A DNA stretch of 52,058 nt from Haplosporangium gracile (lineage: Eukaryota; Mortierellomycota; Mortierellomycetes; Mortierellales; Mortierellaceae): positions 1 through 52,058 of the forward strand of contig JAAAUF010000195.1 of assembly GCA_015499985.1 (NCBI GenBank). The letters are read 5' to 3'. Positions 10,546 to 20,858 of this stretch are shown here, piece by piece. Made by a program: the position numbers and the translations under genes. Below the pieces are notes generated by a model. That model ran no database searches, was not told where the DNA came from, and was given only the letters and a program-made list of their open reading frames with translations. The number at the start of each line of letters is the position of its first letter. Position 1 is the first letter of the stretch.

Positions 10546-11753
10546 GGTGTTTGCTTATTGTGGTTGTGGTAATTTGGGAGTACGTTGGAAGGTGTTTTTG
10601 AGTGGTTGGGGTTGCGAAAGACGAAAAGAATAGAAAGAAAATTGAGTGTATGTTGGTTTGGGATATGGTTGTATGGGTTAGCTAACGGAAGGCAAAGAAG
10701 AAGAAAAGTACGTTGATCTTTGTCTGGAAGATGGGGTCCCCATCGGTCTCCCATCCCTTCTCGATTCGTCATTTTTCGCGCCTCCGTGATTATTTTTTTG
10801 GTTCTCTGACAGGGTCGCGTAATCTCCCACCGATCTCTTTTTCACTCACTCCTTGCAAAAAAAAAAAAAAAGCGAGAGCAACTCCCTTGGAGCATCCAAC
10901 ATCCCCTCCATCTCTCCTTTTTTTTTTTGTTAAAGTATGGTATCCCATCAAGGGCGTCTCTTTCTTTCTTTCCTTCTTGGAATGAGCATACACGCACAAT
11001 AGACACACCAAGAACAGAGTCAAAAACGTTAACTTTTGTTGTTTTTTTTGAAGAATGCAGTATATAGTGGAGGAAATACAACTTTTTATGAATGTTTATC
11101 ATGTTTATTGTTTACAACAATGCGACAGTATGGGAGGGTCTGGGGTCAGAGAAGAGAGAAGGATTCTGTTTTTTTTTAAGAGCAGTAAAGTGATACAAGA
11201 TTGCTTTCCACTCCTTACGACAAAAAAGAACCTTTTAACCCCACGCGGACAATATTAGGATCTACATTATTCTCGTCTTCGCCAAATTACGAATCCAAGG
11301 CTTACTATTCGTACCGTCAGAAACGATCGTTTCAGCTTTGTAAAAAGGAAAAGTAAGACTTGACGGTTCCCAACTGCCCAGACTTGTTATCATCGCAGAT
11401 GAAGGAAGGAGTGGGTAATGCCATTTGGGTTATCAACCAACGATGATTAGAATAGACTGAGAATGGCGAGGGAAAGGAGGATACGTATAATGATGAACGG
11501 ATAACAGGGGATAAAAAAAAAAAAGGATGGAAATAGGATCCCGGGTATGCATCCTTCATGGGTTGGGCTTAGCAGTGAACTGGATTAAGAGTCATCAGTG
11601 ATCTGGTTCATTTTGGTGCTGTAAACCTTGAAAATTTTATTTTTTGCAAACGGCATGGATGAATTATGTGCATTATGAATGAAAATTGAATGGGGGGGGG
11701 GGATATGTAGATAATGGAAAAAAAAAAAGAAAAAAGAAACTCGTTCTTCTTTT
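10546..11753. other. Intergenic region, no gene seen
   Basis: About 1.2 kb containing the promoter of the Cys-rich gene (minus strand) and the 3' flank of the MFS gene. T and A homopolymers are frequent. The open frames are short and low in complexity. Confidence 0.5.
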
Positions 11754-13896
11754 TTACTCGGCAACAATAGGTGCGGGTACAGGTTTCTCAGACCCCTGTT
11801 TCGCACCCATCTTGACCTTCTTGATTGCAAACGACGCCAACAGACCCAATCCTGACAACGCCGTCATCAGAATAAAGAATTGCTGCAAACCCACCACAAA
11901 CGCATGCAGGATCGGTGCTCGGATCAGGGGAGGCAACTCGGCAATTCCCTTGATGTTCTGTGCATACTCGCTCGCACCAGCCTTGCTCAGACTGCTCTGC
12001 ACAAACGTGCCTCCGATAGCAATCCCAAACACGCCTCCACAGGTCCGCAAGAATGTCCAGAGAGATGTACTGAGGGCAATGTCGGACTTATTGACCAGTT
12101 GGGCGTGGACTCCAAGGAGAAGGGTGTTGACTGTCATTCCCATGCTGAGTCCCTGGAGGAGGAGGATCCCGACGACTTTTCCTTTGGAGGTGTATTCGTC
12201 AAAGGTAATCAGCAATCCTGAGGCAACCGTTCCACAGGCCCATCCGATGACAATGAACTCCTTGTAGGTTCCCCAGCGACTCATCAACAGACCGGCCACG
12301 ACGGCAGATCCAGAGCCGACAATCACATAGGGCAAGAGATCGACACCCGACTGGATCGCAGAGGCGCCATTGACGGCTTGGAAGTACAGGGGCAAGAAGA
12401 AGAGGAGACCCAGAAACACAAACCCTTGAATAAAGACTTGGAGGTAGGTCATGGAAAGAGAGAAAGTGCCAAAGAGACGGAGAGGGATGATGGGTCTCTT
12501 TGCAAACTTCCATTCGTTGATCAGAAAAGCAACCCCGACCAAAACACCAACAATCAAGAGCGTCAAGATGACAGCCGAGTTCCACGCATACTTGGCATCC
12601 GCGCCCCAGTTGAGGCCCAAGAGGATCATGATGATCGAACTGACCATGAGAACAATACCCGGGTAGTCGAGCGATTTGAGGTTGGTGACGAGGGTGACAT
12701 TCTTGCGACGGTTCATGTGCATGAAGCAGATCAGAAGGAACATGGCCAGGGCACCGACGGGGAGATTGATGTAAAAGGCCCAACGCCAGGTAACCTTGTC
12801 AGAGAAGGCTCCACCGAGGAGGGGACCTAAGACGGCAGCGATGGCAAAGATGAGGGCGATCAGGGCTTGGTAGGTACCTCGTTCACGGAGGGGCACAATA
12901 TCTGCGACTAGGATCATGCTCAGTGCAATGATTCCACTTCCTCCGAGTCCCTGCACTGCGCGTCCGATCTAATGTGGATGTGGGAATGGGATGAAAAAAA
13001 AAAAAAAATAGGGTTAAACAACGGTGCATGGCTCTAATTAATCCGAAAAGAGGGAAGGAAGAAAACAATAATAATGCGCAAAGGGAATGAGGGGTACTGG
13101 AAGTATTAGGGAAGAAAGGAGGCGGGGAAGGAAGAGGCGGGGAAGTAAAGAAAGGATAAATAAAGAGGGAGGATGTTCTTACGATGAGCATGATCATGGA
13201 CTGGGCAGCCCCGCAGAGAGCGGAACCCAAAAGGAAGACAATACACGCGAACATCCTAATCGATTCGATTCATTCATCGGAACATGAAAAATAAACATTT
13301 CAAGGTTAGCCTCATACTGCACACAAGCACAAAGTGCGTTAAAGCGACAAACTTAAAAAGAAAAAAAAAGAAAAAAAAAGAAAAAAATCCAGCAGCCGCC
13401 GGTTAAACTTGTCCAACAACCAAAAAAAAAAAAAAAAAAAAAAAACTTACATGGCTCGCTTGCGTCCAGCAAGATCGGCGGCAACACCGTAAAGGGGCTG
13501 GACAGCGGTGGTGGTGAGGAGATACGCAGTGCCGACCCAGGAAATGTCTGAAAAGTTGTTAAAGTCCTTGGCGACCGATGGTAAAGTAGTGGTGACGATG
13601 GTCTGGTCGAGGGCTGCGAGGAATAAAGTCACAGTGATACCAAGGAAAACCAGGAAGCGACGGATAGGGGTCAATGGGACCTTGGGGCCAAAGTCTTGCG
13701 GTCCCTGTTGTGCTTGTGCTTGTGTGGTGGATAATGGGGGAGTAGCGGCTTCGATGTCTTGCGGGTTTGGAGGAGTTGTGGCAATAGCATCACTGGCTGA
13801 AGTCTTTTCCGAGTCCACGAGAACGACAGGGTCTTGGGTGGTGGAGACGATGGTCGAGCGGGACTCGTTCGTGGAGGACCGCACAGGGGAAGCCAT
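11754..13896 (-). CDS. MFS drug:H+ antiporter, DHA2 family (14 TM)
   Basis: Three exons (13451-13896, 13183-13255, 11754-12968) give 577 residues. A Ser/Thr/Gln-rich cytosolic head of about 75 residues precedes the first membrane helix, which runs into the DHA2 signature LDQTIVTTTLP. Motif-A-type AGRKRAM follows at the end of exon 1. Exon 2 supplies a helix (CIVFLLGSALCGAAQS), and the exon 2-3 join restores IGRAVQGLGGSGII, the family's motif-B/C region. Many further hydrophobic helices follow, and the C-terminus is short and charged. Such proteins export drugs, toxic metabolites or amino acids from the plasma or vacuolar membrane using the proton gradient. The substrate cannot be told from sequence. 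Intron 1 contains long A runs. A CT-rich tract (GA-rich on the plus strand, about 13960-14050) lies upstream. Confidence 0.92.
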
Positions 13897-15804
13897 GACT
13901 CTTCTTGGTTATATTATTTGTCTTAGTTGTTTTGGTTCTTGTGACTCTTGGTTGTGACAGGGAGGAAAGAGAGGGGCGAGGGAATACGGGAGGGAGGAGA
14001 AGAGAAGGTTGAAGCGTGTGAATATGAGAGTGGGTGTGAGAGTAAGGAAGAAGTAAGAAATAAAAATAAAAAATAAAACTGGCAAGACCCCTCTATTTAT
14101 TATTTTTTGCGCATGTTTTTTCTAAAGACGATTAAGCGCGGTGGAGATGGGATGCCAGTAGAACAAGTACATTTCTGTCATGCACCACACGCACGCCCCA
14201 CTCTTTTTCCTTATCCTGTTTGTGTGCTCATTGACAGGTACTTTGTATTCAAAACAAGCACTGCGCTGTCAGCTCCAACGTGAATTGCTCTCTGTCCCTT
14301 TCTTCCTTGTCACCATCAAGACGGTGTACACACATACACTCATACCCCTACTTTTTCCATGCGTCGGCCTCTTTTGTTTTCTTCTTTTCTTTCCTCTTTA
14401 CCACCCTTCATCCCCCCTCATCACAAACAGGAAGAAAGAAAATAAGCGGCGAAGCCATAACAGTTCCGATTCAACCCCCATGGGACAATGACTGTCGATT
14501 TGTCAGACATGAGGTGGTTGGTGGCTTTCTTTTTTCTTTACCTCTTGTGGTGGCTCATCGGGAAGAAAAAAAGTGATAGGGCAAGGTGACAAAAAAAAAA
14601 AAAGGCCAGGGTTTAATCTCTCGAGCTCTTGTTCTAGTGGTAGACCGGATAAATTACACTACGCTGTTAGAAGAAAATAACCTTGCTTTCACGCTCACCC
14701 ACTAAGAAGACTCCTCCAGCCTTCGTCGCTTTCCAATGCGGGGAGAAAAACTTTTGTTGATTTCGGGTCGCCAAACTTCTATTGCGCAGACCCCCAAATC
14801 ATGTCATGTTTGAGTGGCTGTCTGACTGACTGATAGACGGGAGATAATATATTAGTAGCAGGCCAGGCAGACAGGCAGGCAGGCAAGGAAGAAATAAAAG
14901 GTCTGTCTCCGCCCGGTACCCTATTTTTTTTTTTTTGGCTCAGGTCCAAACTCAGCGCACCAACAAAATGCATGAACAACGTTGTGCATGAGAAGGCGCC
15001 TCCCGAAAAGGGAATTTTGAGTCGATATCCCTCTTCTTTTCTCTCTTTGTCCTTCCCTCCTTCCATCACGCAGCTTGAATCCACTCATCCTTTATCAGAT
15101 CCCCAATACTCTAAGATGGACACCTAGATACACACCCTCTCCCAATCTATATCATATCCCTTTCCTTTTCTTCTTACCCTTGATCTCGCACTCACGCCAT
15201 GTTGAAGAAATAAAAATGGCCTACTCGCCTATGTTTATATTTGCTTATGAGCGCGAAAGAAAGAGAAGGTCAGGCTGCAAAAAGTATCCAAGGATGAAAA
15301 GCCTTGTCCCATGTCAACTGGACAAACAAACATGCCATCTTTTTTTTTTTTTTTTTTTTTTTTGGCATAAACATAATTGAAGTACTTGGAATTAACACTG
15401 CAATGAATAGAACAAAGGGAGAGGTTGTTGTGAAAAATAATAAATAGAGGCAAAAGATGTCTCTTTATCCAATTGAGGAGAATTCATGACTTTTTGCCTG
15501 CCGCAGGCGTAAAATAAAAGCAAATACTGCTAGCGAGAGTGTGCTCAGCACAAGAGTTTGTTGTCTGCAGTAGTGGATTGGAAGCAGTGAAGAAGAACTG
15601 GCAGTGAGAGAGAGATGGCGATGCAAGAAAGGTGTGAAACTAGTTGTGATAAAGAAAGGCCACGCGAATGAAAGTACGGGTCGCGTCTCTGCCCGAGGCG
15701 GTTATAGCGTAATCTGCCACAGTGGCTCTGAACTCCAATGTCATACATACCATAGTAGCGTCTGATACAGTGTCCTGGCCTGATATATAAAAACAGGGTT
15801 AATC
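13897..15804. other. Intergenic region, no gene seen
   Basis: About 1.9 kb. The left part is the MFS promoter, with a pyrimidine tract on the minus strand and an AT-rich block near 14060-14106. The rest has low-complexity runs (a T tract at 15341-15363) and no supportable coding or RNA gene. Confidence 0.5.
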
Positions 15805-15806
15805 TA

Positions 15807-15871
15807 CAGTCGAAAGTGATTTTGGATACATTTTTGCTAGTAAAAACGTATCTAAAAACCACTTTCGACTG
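15807..15871. mobile_element. 65-bp TA-flanked foldback (MITE-like, Tc1/mariner-type ends)
   Basis: The segment is an imperfect palindrome with arms of about 30 bases and a loop of a few bases. It begins CAGTCGAAAGTG, ends CACTTTCGACTG, and has TA on both sides (15805-15806 and 15872-15873). CAGT ends with TA target duplications are typical of Tc1/mariner elements. It has no coding capacity, so it would be a non-autonomous or relic copy. Confidence 0.6.
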
Positions 15872-15890
15872 TACTTGACAACCCGAGTTA

Positions 15891-16280
15891 CTCGAATTAT
15901 TTGACAGCCCCCCTCCGTTTTCCGCATAAAGTCCATGTAACTCACTTTTTTTGTTTTAAAGACAAAAACGTGTACAGGAGAGGCCGAACTCATTGAGACA
16001 ACTAGCTTTCCTTCGCGCACCATTTGTGCATCCTTAGAGGCGATCACCGAAGCGTTTGTGCTGAGTTTGTCATTTTTTAGCAACTGAAAAGCCGTGGTGA
16101 TGATGATATGGGACATGAGTTCTATGAATTGAACCGTAGAAAGATGGGCAACGAAATGAACGCATTATTAGTAATGGGTTTGTAACATTGCAACAAGGCG
16201 CTGTGGAGAAAAAACAAAAACGGTGAGTTACATGAACTTATTGCAGAAAACGGAGGGGCTGTTAAATAGATCAACTCTAG
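15891..16280. mobile_element. 390-bp MITE with about 65-bp terminal inverted repeats
   Basis: The left arm (about 15891-15956) and right arm (about 16208-16280) are inverted repeats. Both share the block equivalent to CTCCGTTTTC, then CATGTAACTCAC, with a few mismatches and small gaps. The termini read CTCGA and CTAGA, with TA just outside each (15889-15890, 16281-16282). The roughly 250-bp interior has no recognisable coding content. It lies 60 bases from the 3' end of the tRNA gene and 19 bases from the smaller foldback. Confidence 0.65.
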
Positions 16281-16340
16281 TAAAAAAAAACTGGTTAGAA
16301 ACACGACAGTACAGCTGCGTGAAAAATGCAAAAATATTTT

Positions 16341-16410
16341 GCGTGGTCCGGGAATCGAACCCGGGTCTACCGCGTGGCAGGCGGTAATTATACCACTAAA
16401 CCAACCACGC
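16341..16410 (-). tRNA. tRNA-Gly(GCC)
   Basis: The minus strand folds as a complete tRNA. The acceptor arms GCGTGGT and ACCACGC pair, the A box reads TGGTTTAGTGG, the anticodon loop CTGCCAC gives anticodon GCC, and the B box is GGTTCGATTCC. The gene has no intron and CCA is not encoded. A T-rich run just downstream suits RNA polymerase III termination. Confidence 0.96.
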
Positions 16411-16691
16411 TTACTGCTTGATAGAGGCCGGTTTATTTTACTAATCTGTACCTTAAAAATATATTGCATTGCGCACGTGATATAAGGGCCCCGTAAGTAA
16501 AATAGGTGTTAAAAAAGCACTTGAAAAAACCGAGTTGAACATTTAACGCGTCAACTGTACGAATGGCAAGGATTGTACCGTCTCTTTATTCATAAAAATA
16601 TACCTCACTGTAGCGAAAAAAAATGAAAAGATCAAAATGAAGCTTAAGGTACTATGGACAGCTATCGGTCGCTCGGCGTAGCAAGAGTGTT
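16411..16691. other. Intergenic region
   Basis: Short AT-rich spacer between the tRNA 5' side and the 3' end of the UBX-LRR gene. A CACGTG site lies near 16473. No gene is seen. Confidence 0.5.
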
Positions 16692-19600
16692 TTAGGCAGG
16701 AGTCAAAAGCGCACGCGGGTTCTGCTGATAGATCTCACCATTCGTCACTCCCTGGATCCTCAGCTGCGTCAAATTGGGCAAAGAGTCTATCAAAAAAACC
16801 AAAAAAAAGGACCAGGTGTAAGACTTCACAGCATTCGAACATCAAAAAAATCAGTGCAAAATCATTCTGCATATTAATGTTAGTTACCTTGGAGGCGCAG
16901 GGCAGCAACTTCAGTGACATCAGTGTTATCAAGGTTAAGAGTGTTCAGACTGTTGCAGTGCGAAAAGACAGCCAACGCCTCATCATGAATGAACGGGTTG
17001 TTCTTTAGATTGAGTCGCTTGAGTTTCAACGAAAAGAAGGCCGATCGCCCCAGGTGGTTTACTCCCACAGTCGTCAGTCGCTTCACCTGTGACAACGACA
17101 GAATCTCAATCCTTCCCAGATCTATTTATTTCATGAGCCAGTGAGGACCAGAATTAGTAGCCACAATGATAAATGATTCATTAACTAATGCAACAAGGTG
17201 CGACGACTCACCTCGGAGGTACTCCATGGCTTTGTCGCCAATATGAGTGCGATCAAGTGAAAGCTCCTTGAGAGACGACATGTGAACGAGCACAGCTGCT
17301 CCTGCATCCGTGAGCATGGTTCCTGAAAGTGACAACATCTGTAGGTTCTTAGCCTCTGCCAACGATAAAATAGCATCGTCTGCAATAAACTTGAAGTCTG
17401 AAAGATCCAAGTGTGTCAACGGCAACGCTATCATTTCCAATATAGATAAAAAAGAGTTCCTCATCAGTAAAACGTGTCAAAACAAACACCATAGCGCACA
17501 TAATTTCAAACCTCATAATAAAACACTGAATCAAGTACCTGCTGCAGTCGGCAGGATGGTCAGCAGATGGTGATTGCGACTGGGAAACTTGAAATCCTGA
17601 AGCATCAGGAGGTCTAAAGCGTAAAATGCGTTTTCATTTGTTAGCGCCTGCCTTGCATGGAGGTTATGACAAAAAAAAGGTGGTCTGCAAGAGGCATACA
17701 TGGCACTTACTTGATACAACCTGCTCCAAGGCCTCAGTGGTAACCCTTGCACAGGAGGTTAAGTTCAGTTTCTCGACAGTGCCAATGATGGGAAGAAGCG
17801 CAACAAGGTCCGACGCGTCAATAGATGTAGACGCCAGATCCAAGTTGAAGAGCTGCGTGAAGGCTTTGCTGTCAGGAATCCGCATAGGTGACATGTTGAA
17901 CGCCTTCGAGCTGTTCAGCCTTAACGTGCGAAGCCTCTTCAGCTCTACGTATTCCGGAATAAACACAGTATTAGTGAACTGTCAGGGCAGAGCTGGTATA
18001 CATACATGCGATGAAGTTGAGCCCAGTCAATTACCTTGCAGGTTGTACAAGACAAGTGGGCCTGCAATTCCTTGACAGTAAGAGAGATCAAGAGTCTGCA
18101 GGTTTGATTTCCACTCTGCATCGGCAATGACTCTTGCCAACCCTGTCGTTGTGACCTTCGTTGCCGACAGCTTGAGCGTCGATAAGTATGGCAGGTCTAT
18201 TTTGAAATCAAGGTGCGGACAAAATTAGTATAGGCAGCACAGATAGAGAATACAAGGAATGCACTCTAAGGAAACTTACTGAGGGTGAACTCCAGTGTCT
18301 TGTCGGTGATACGGCAGTGAGAGACGTCAAGGAATTCCAAAACCTCAAAGCGTGCAATGTTCCTGAATCCAGTATCTGTCAAGAATGTACACTCTCTCAG
18401 ACTCAGGTACGTTAATGAGCGGGCCTGAGAGCCGCCAATCACGTCCATCAACGAATCTGTTGCACGCGAGTACGCATCCAGCACCATGTTGACAATAGGA
18501 CTAAAACATAGTGTTGTGAAAGAAAATCGAGATAGCTGAGTTGAAAAGCAAGAAAGTGACAGTAGTCAATACAGAGTTGCAAAGAATATAAAGAAACTTC
18601 ATACCAGGTGTAGAAGCGCTTAAATGTGAGCTGGTCGAGTTGCTTCAGTCGGATAAGTTCTTGTATGACAGCCTCCCCGACCTGCGATCCCACGTTTTCG
18701 CCCCATAACTTCAAATGAGAGTTGGACTTGGAATTCTTTGCCGTCAGCATGACTATTCAATAAGTGAAATGATAATAGTGAATAAATAAATCATGTCAAA
18801 ATGCACCGTGGCATCAAGGAAGGAAGCGTGACAGGATTAACAAACGCACCTGCGACTTGATAGCAACAGAGAGACTGAAGGCTGGCAATCTCGCGCTCTT
18901 TGATTCTCTTGGCGCTAACTATCAAGACTGGAGCATTCTTTTCTGCTTCCTGCGCCTTTGCACGGTTAGCCATCGCCTCAAGAACACGTCGCCGACGCTG
19001 TTGATCTCTTTCCTCTGGCATCATCTCGAGTTGGTCAAGGTCTTGGTTGTTTGCCGCAGAAGCAGGCCCACTAGAACTGAGAGAGTGTCCTGCGCCAGAG
19101 AATGGGATCCCACCTTGTCCACGTCCACGCCCACGTCCGCGACCACGTCCCAAACCAGGAATGGCGAATGGGTGATTGGGGTTGATATGGTCGATGACAG
19201 GTAGAGCGTGCATAACCTCATCTTCTTCATCTTCATCTTCATCTTCATCGTTATCATCATCGTTGCCGCCGTTGTTGCCTTCCCCCTCCTCCTCCCCCTC
19301 CTCCTCTTCCTCGCCTTCATCCTCGTCATCATCATTGTCGTTTTGCCCGTTGTCGCCAAAATGAGGCATATAGTTGACTGTGCCTTCATCCTGATCAATG
19401 TCCATAGGTGTTGGTCCCTGAGACTCTGCATCAGTCGATGGAATCCATGCGCCAGGGTTAGGGGTGACAGGCTGAGGGGCGAGGATGGGGGTCTGGACAA
19501 GGACATTCAACGAGCAGCTTGGACACAGACCCGCCTCTGCCAAAGTAAGATCACTATCCCCGACAGTGAACTCTCTGCGAGGGAATGGCTATACATGTGG

Positions 19601-20858
19601 TAAGAGGTAGTTGTAACATTAGAAGTTGGGTCGAGAAAGAGCGAGAGGAAAAGTATTCTACTTCGCGATATGAATACAAAAGAAGCATACCTGGATCAAA
19701 CTAATGTCAGCATTCCCAATATTCCTATCCTCCGAGCGGGCAAGGTCAAACAAGTCCTTGACAGTTGTGGTGCTCTGAAATGACCGCTTCAGCACAGATC
19801 CATTCTTCATTCGCAGCTAAAGGAACCCATATCAAAAAAAAGTGGAGGTTAGATTTAGTGCGAGGTGAAAAATTATCTTTTGCTCTTTGTAGAAACGATA
19901 CGCAAACGTAAGGGTGGCCAAAGATTGTGTTACCTGGACCATGACGTTCGATGGGGCAGCTGGTGTGGGTGCTGATGCTGATGCCACTGTGTTAACACTC
20001 ACTGTGACTGGTTCCTGAACAGCCGATGCCAAGGGAGGACCTGAACTGGCACCTTCAGAAGACGACGATGTAGTAGTAGGGGCAGGGGGCTGGTTTCGCA
20101 ACTTTCGATTCTCACGGTCTTCCTTGAGAGCGTCTAGGGCTCTCTGACGCGCAATACGGGCCTCCATCTTGTCCCTCTTGGTCTTTTCTGCCCGTTTGTT
20201 GGCCTCGGCGAGTCGAGTCGCATTCTGGGCTTCCGCTTCTTGTTCATTATGGCGCGAGGTGAGTGGGAGCGGAGCAATCACCAAAGGGGTATCGGGCGCT
20301 GTGGCTGATGTTGTGGGCGCTTTGATGATGTTGATCTTTATTTTTTTTGGCGACGACTCAAGCTGATGTGCGTTGGATGTGTCGTCCGTGGGCGGTTGGT
20401 GGTCCTGCTGGTGGTGCGAAGTCTGAGATGTTGGTGCTGGTGGCGGCGTGGATGCGGACTTTGTTGACTCTGCAAGTGCTCGTTGAAGGTCCGCATCATA
20501 GGCGTCATCTTCTTCTGTGCGGAGGCGTAGCGTCTTGCTGTTGGTCTGTGTCGTTGCCTGAGGTGAAGTGATTGTCTCATTGTTTGCAAAAATCCTATAT
20601 CCGCCACGTATCAAGGTAGAGCAGGAGCGTTACGTTAACTTTTGTCGACTTAGTTGTGCATTCACAATTGTAATGGCCAAGGGTGTCCTTTTCCGTCTTG
20701 AACATGATTGCCAGTAGAGGAAAGTGTGAATGAAATGAAAAAAAAGGGTACCATTCAGTTGCTGCCTCGACAGTTGTGTTTCCTGCTGCGACTGCGGCTC
20801 TAGCCTGACTGAGGTTGAATCCGAGGTCGAGCAGACTTGCGCGTAGGTCGCTGTTCAT
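16692..20858 (-). CDS. UBA-UIM-UBX protein fused to a BC box and leucine-rich repeats
   Basis: Twelve exons join without a frame break into 1005 residues: 20752-20858, 19934-20594, 19691-19816, 18850-19588, 18605-18752, 18280-18500, 18035-18196, 17711-17944, 17539-17613, 17212-17427, 16888-17121, 16692-16786. In order: a UBA domain (about 5-38), a UIM (about 63-81, EEDDAYDADLQRALAES), a charged helix (about 150-205), a UBX domain (about 252-330, with the FPRREF form of the Cdc48-contact loop), an acidic tract and Gly-Arg repeats (about 375-460), a BC-box-like motif SLQSLCCYQV (534-543), a Rad7-like helical segment (about 545-610), then RNI/AMN1-type LRRs to the end. UBX proteins recruit Cdc48/p97, UBA and UIM bind ubiquitin, and a BC box binds Elongin C. 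The combined role as a Cdc48-linked ubiquitin-ligase receptor is inference. UBX and BC box lie in one uninterrupted exon, so the fusion is not a misjoin. The ATG at 20858 is the first in the UBA frame. Confidence 0.88.

Noticed and set aside
14618..14670. tRNA-like start (CTAGTGGTAGA, D-arm-like)
   Set aside because: No matching acceptor 3' arm, B box or anticodon stem can be found downstream, so it is not called even as a fragment.
15799..16116. 105-codon minus-strand frame as a transposase remnant
   Set aside because: It runs across the foldback, one MITE arm and interior with no transposase motif such as DDE blocks.
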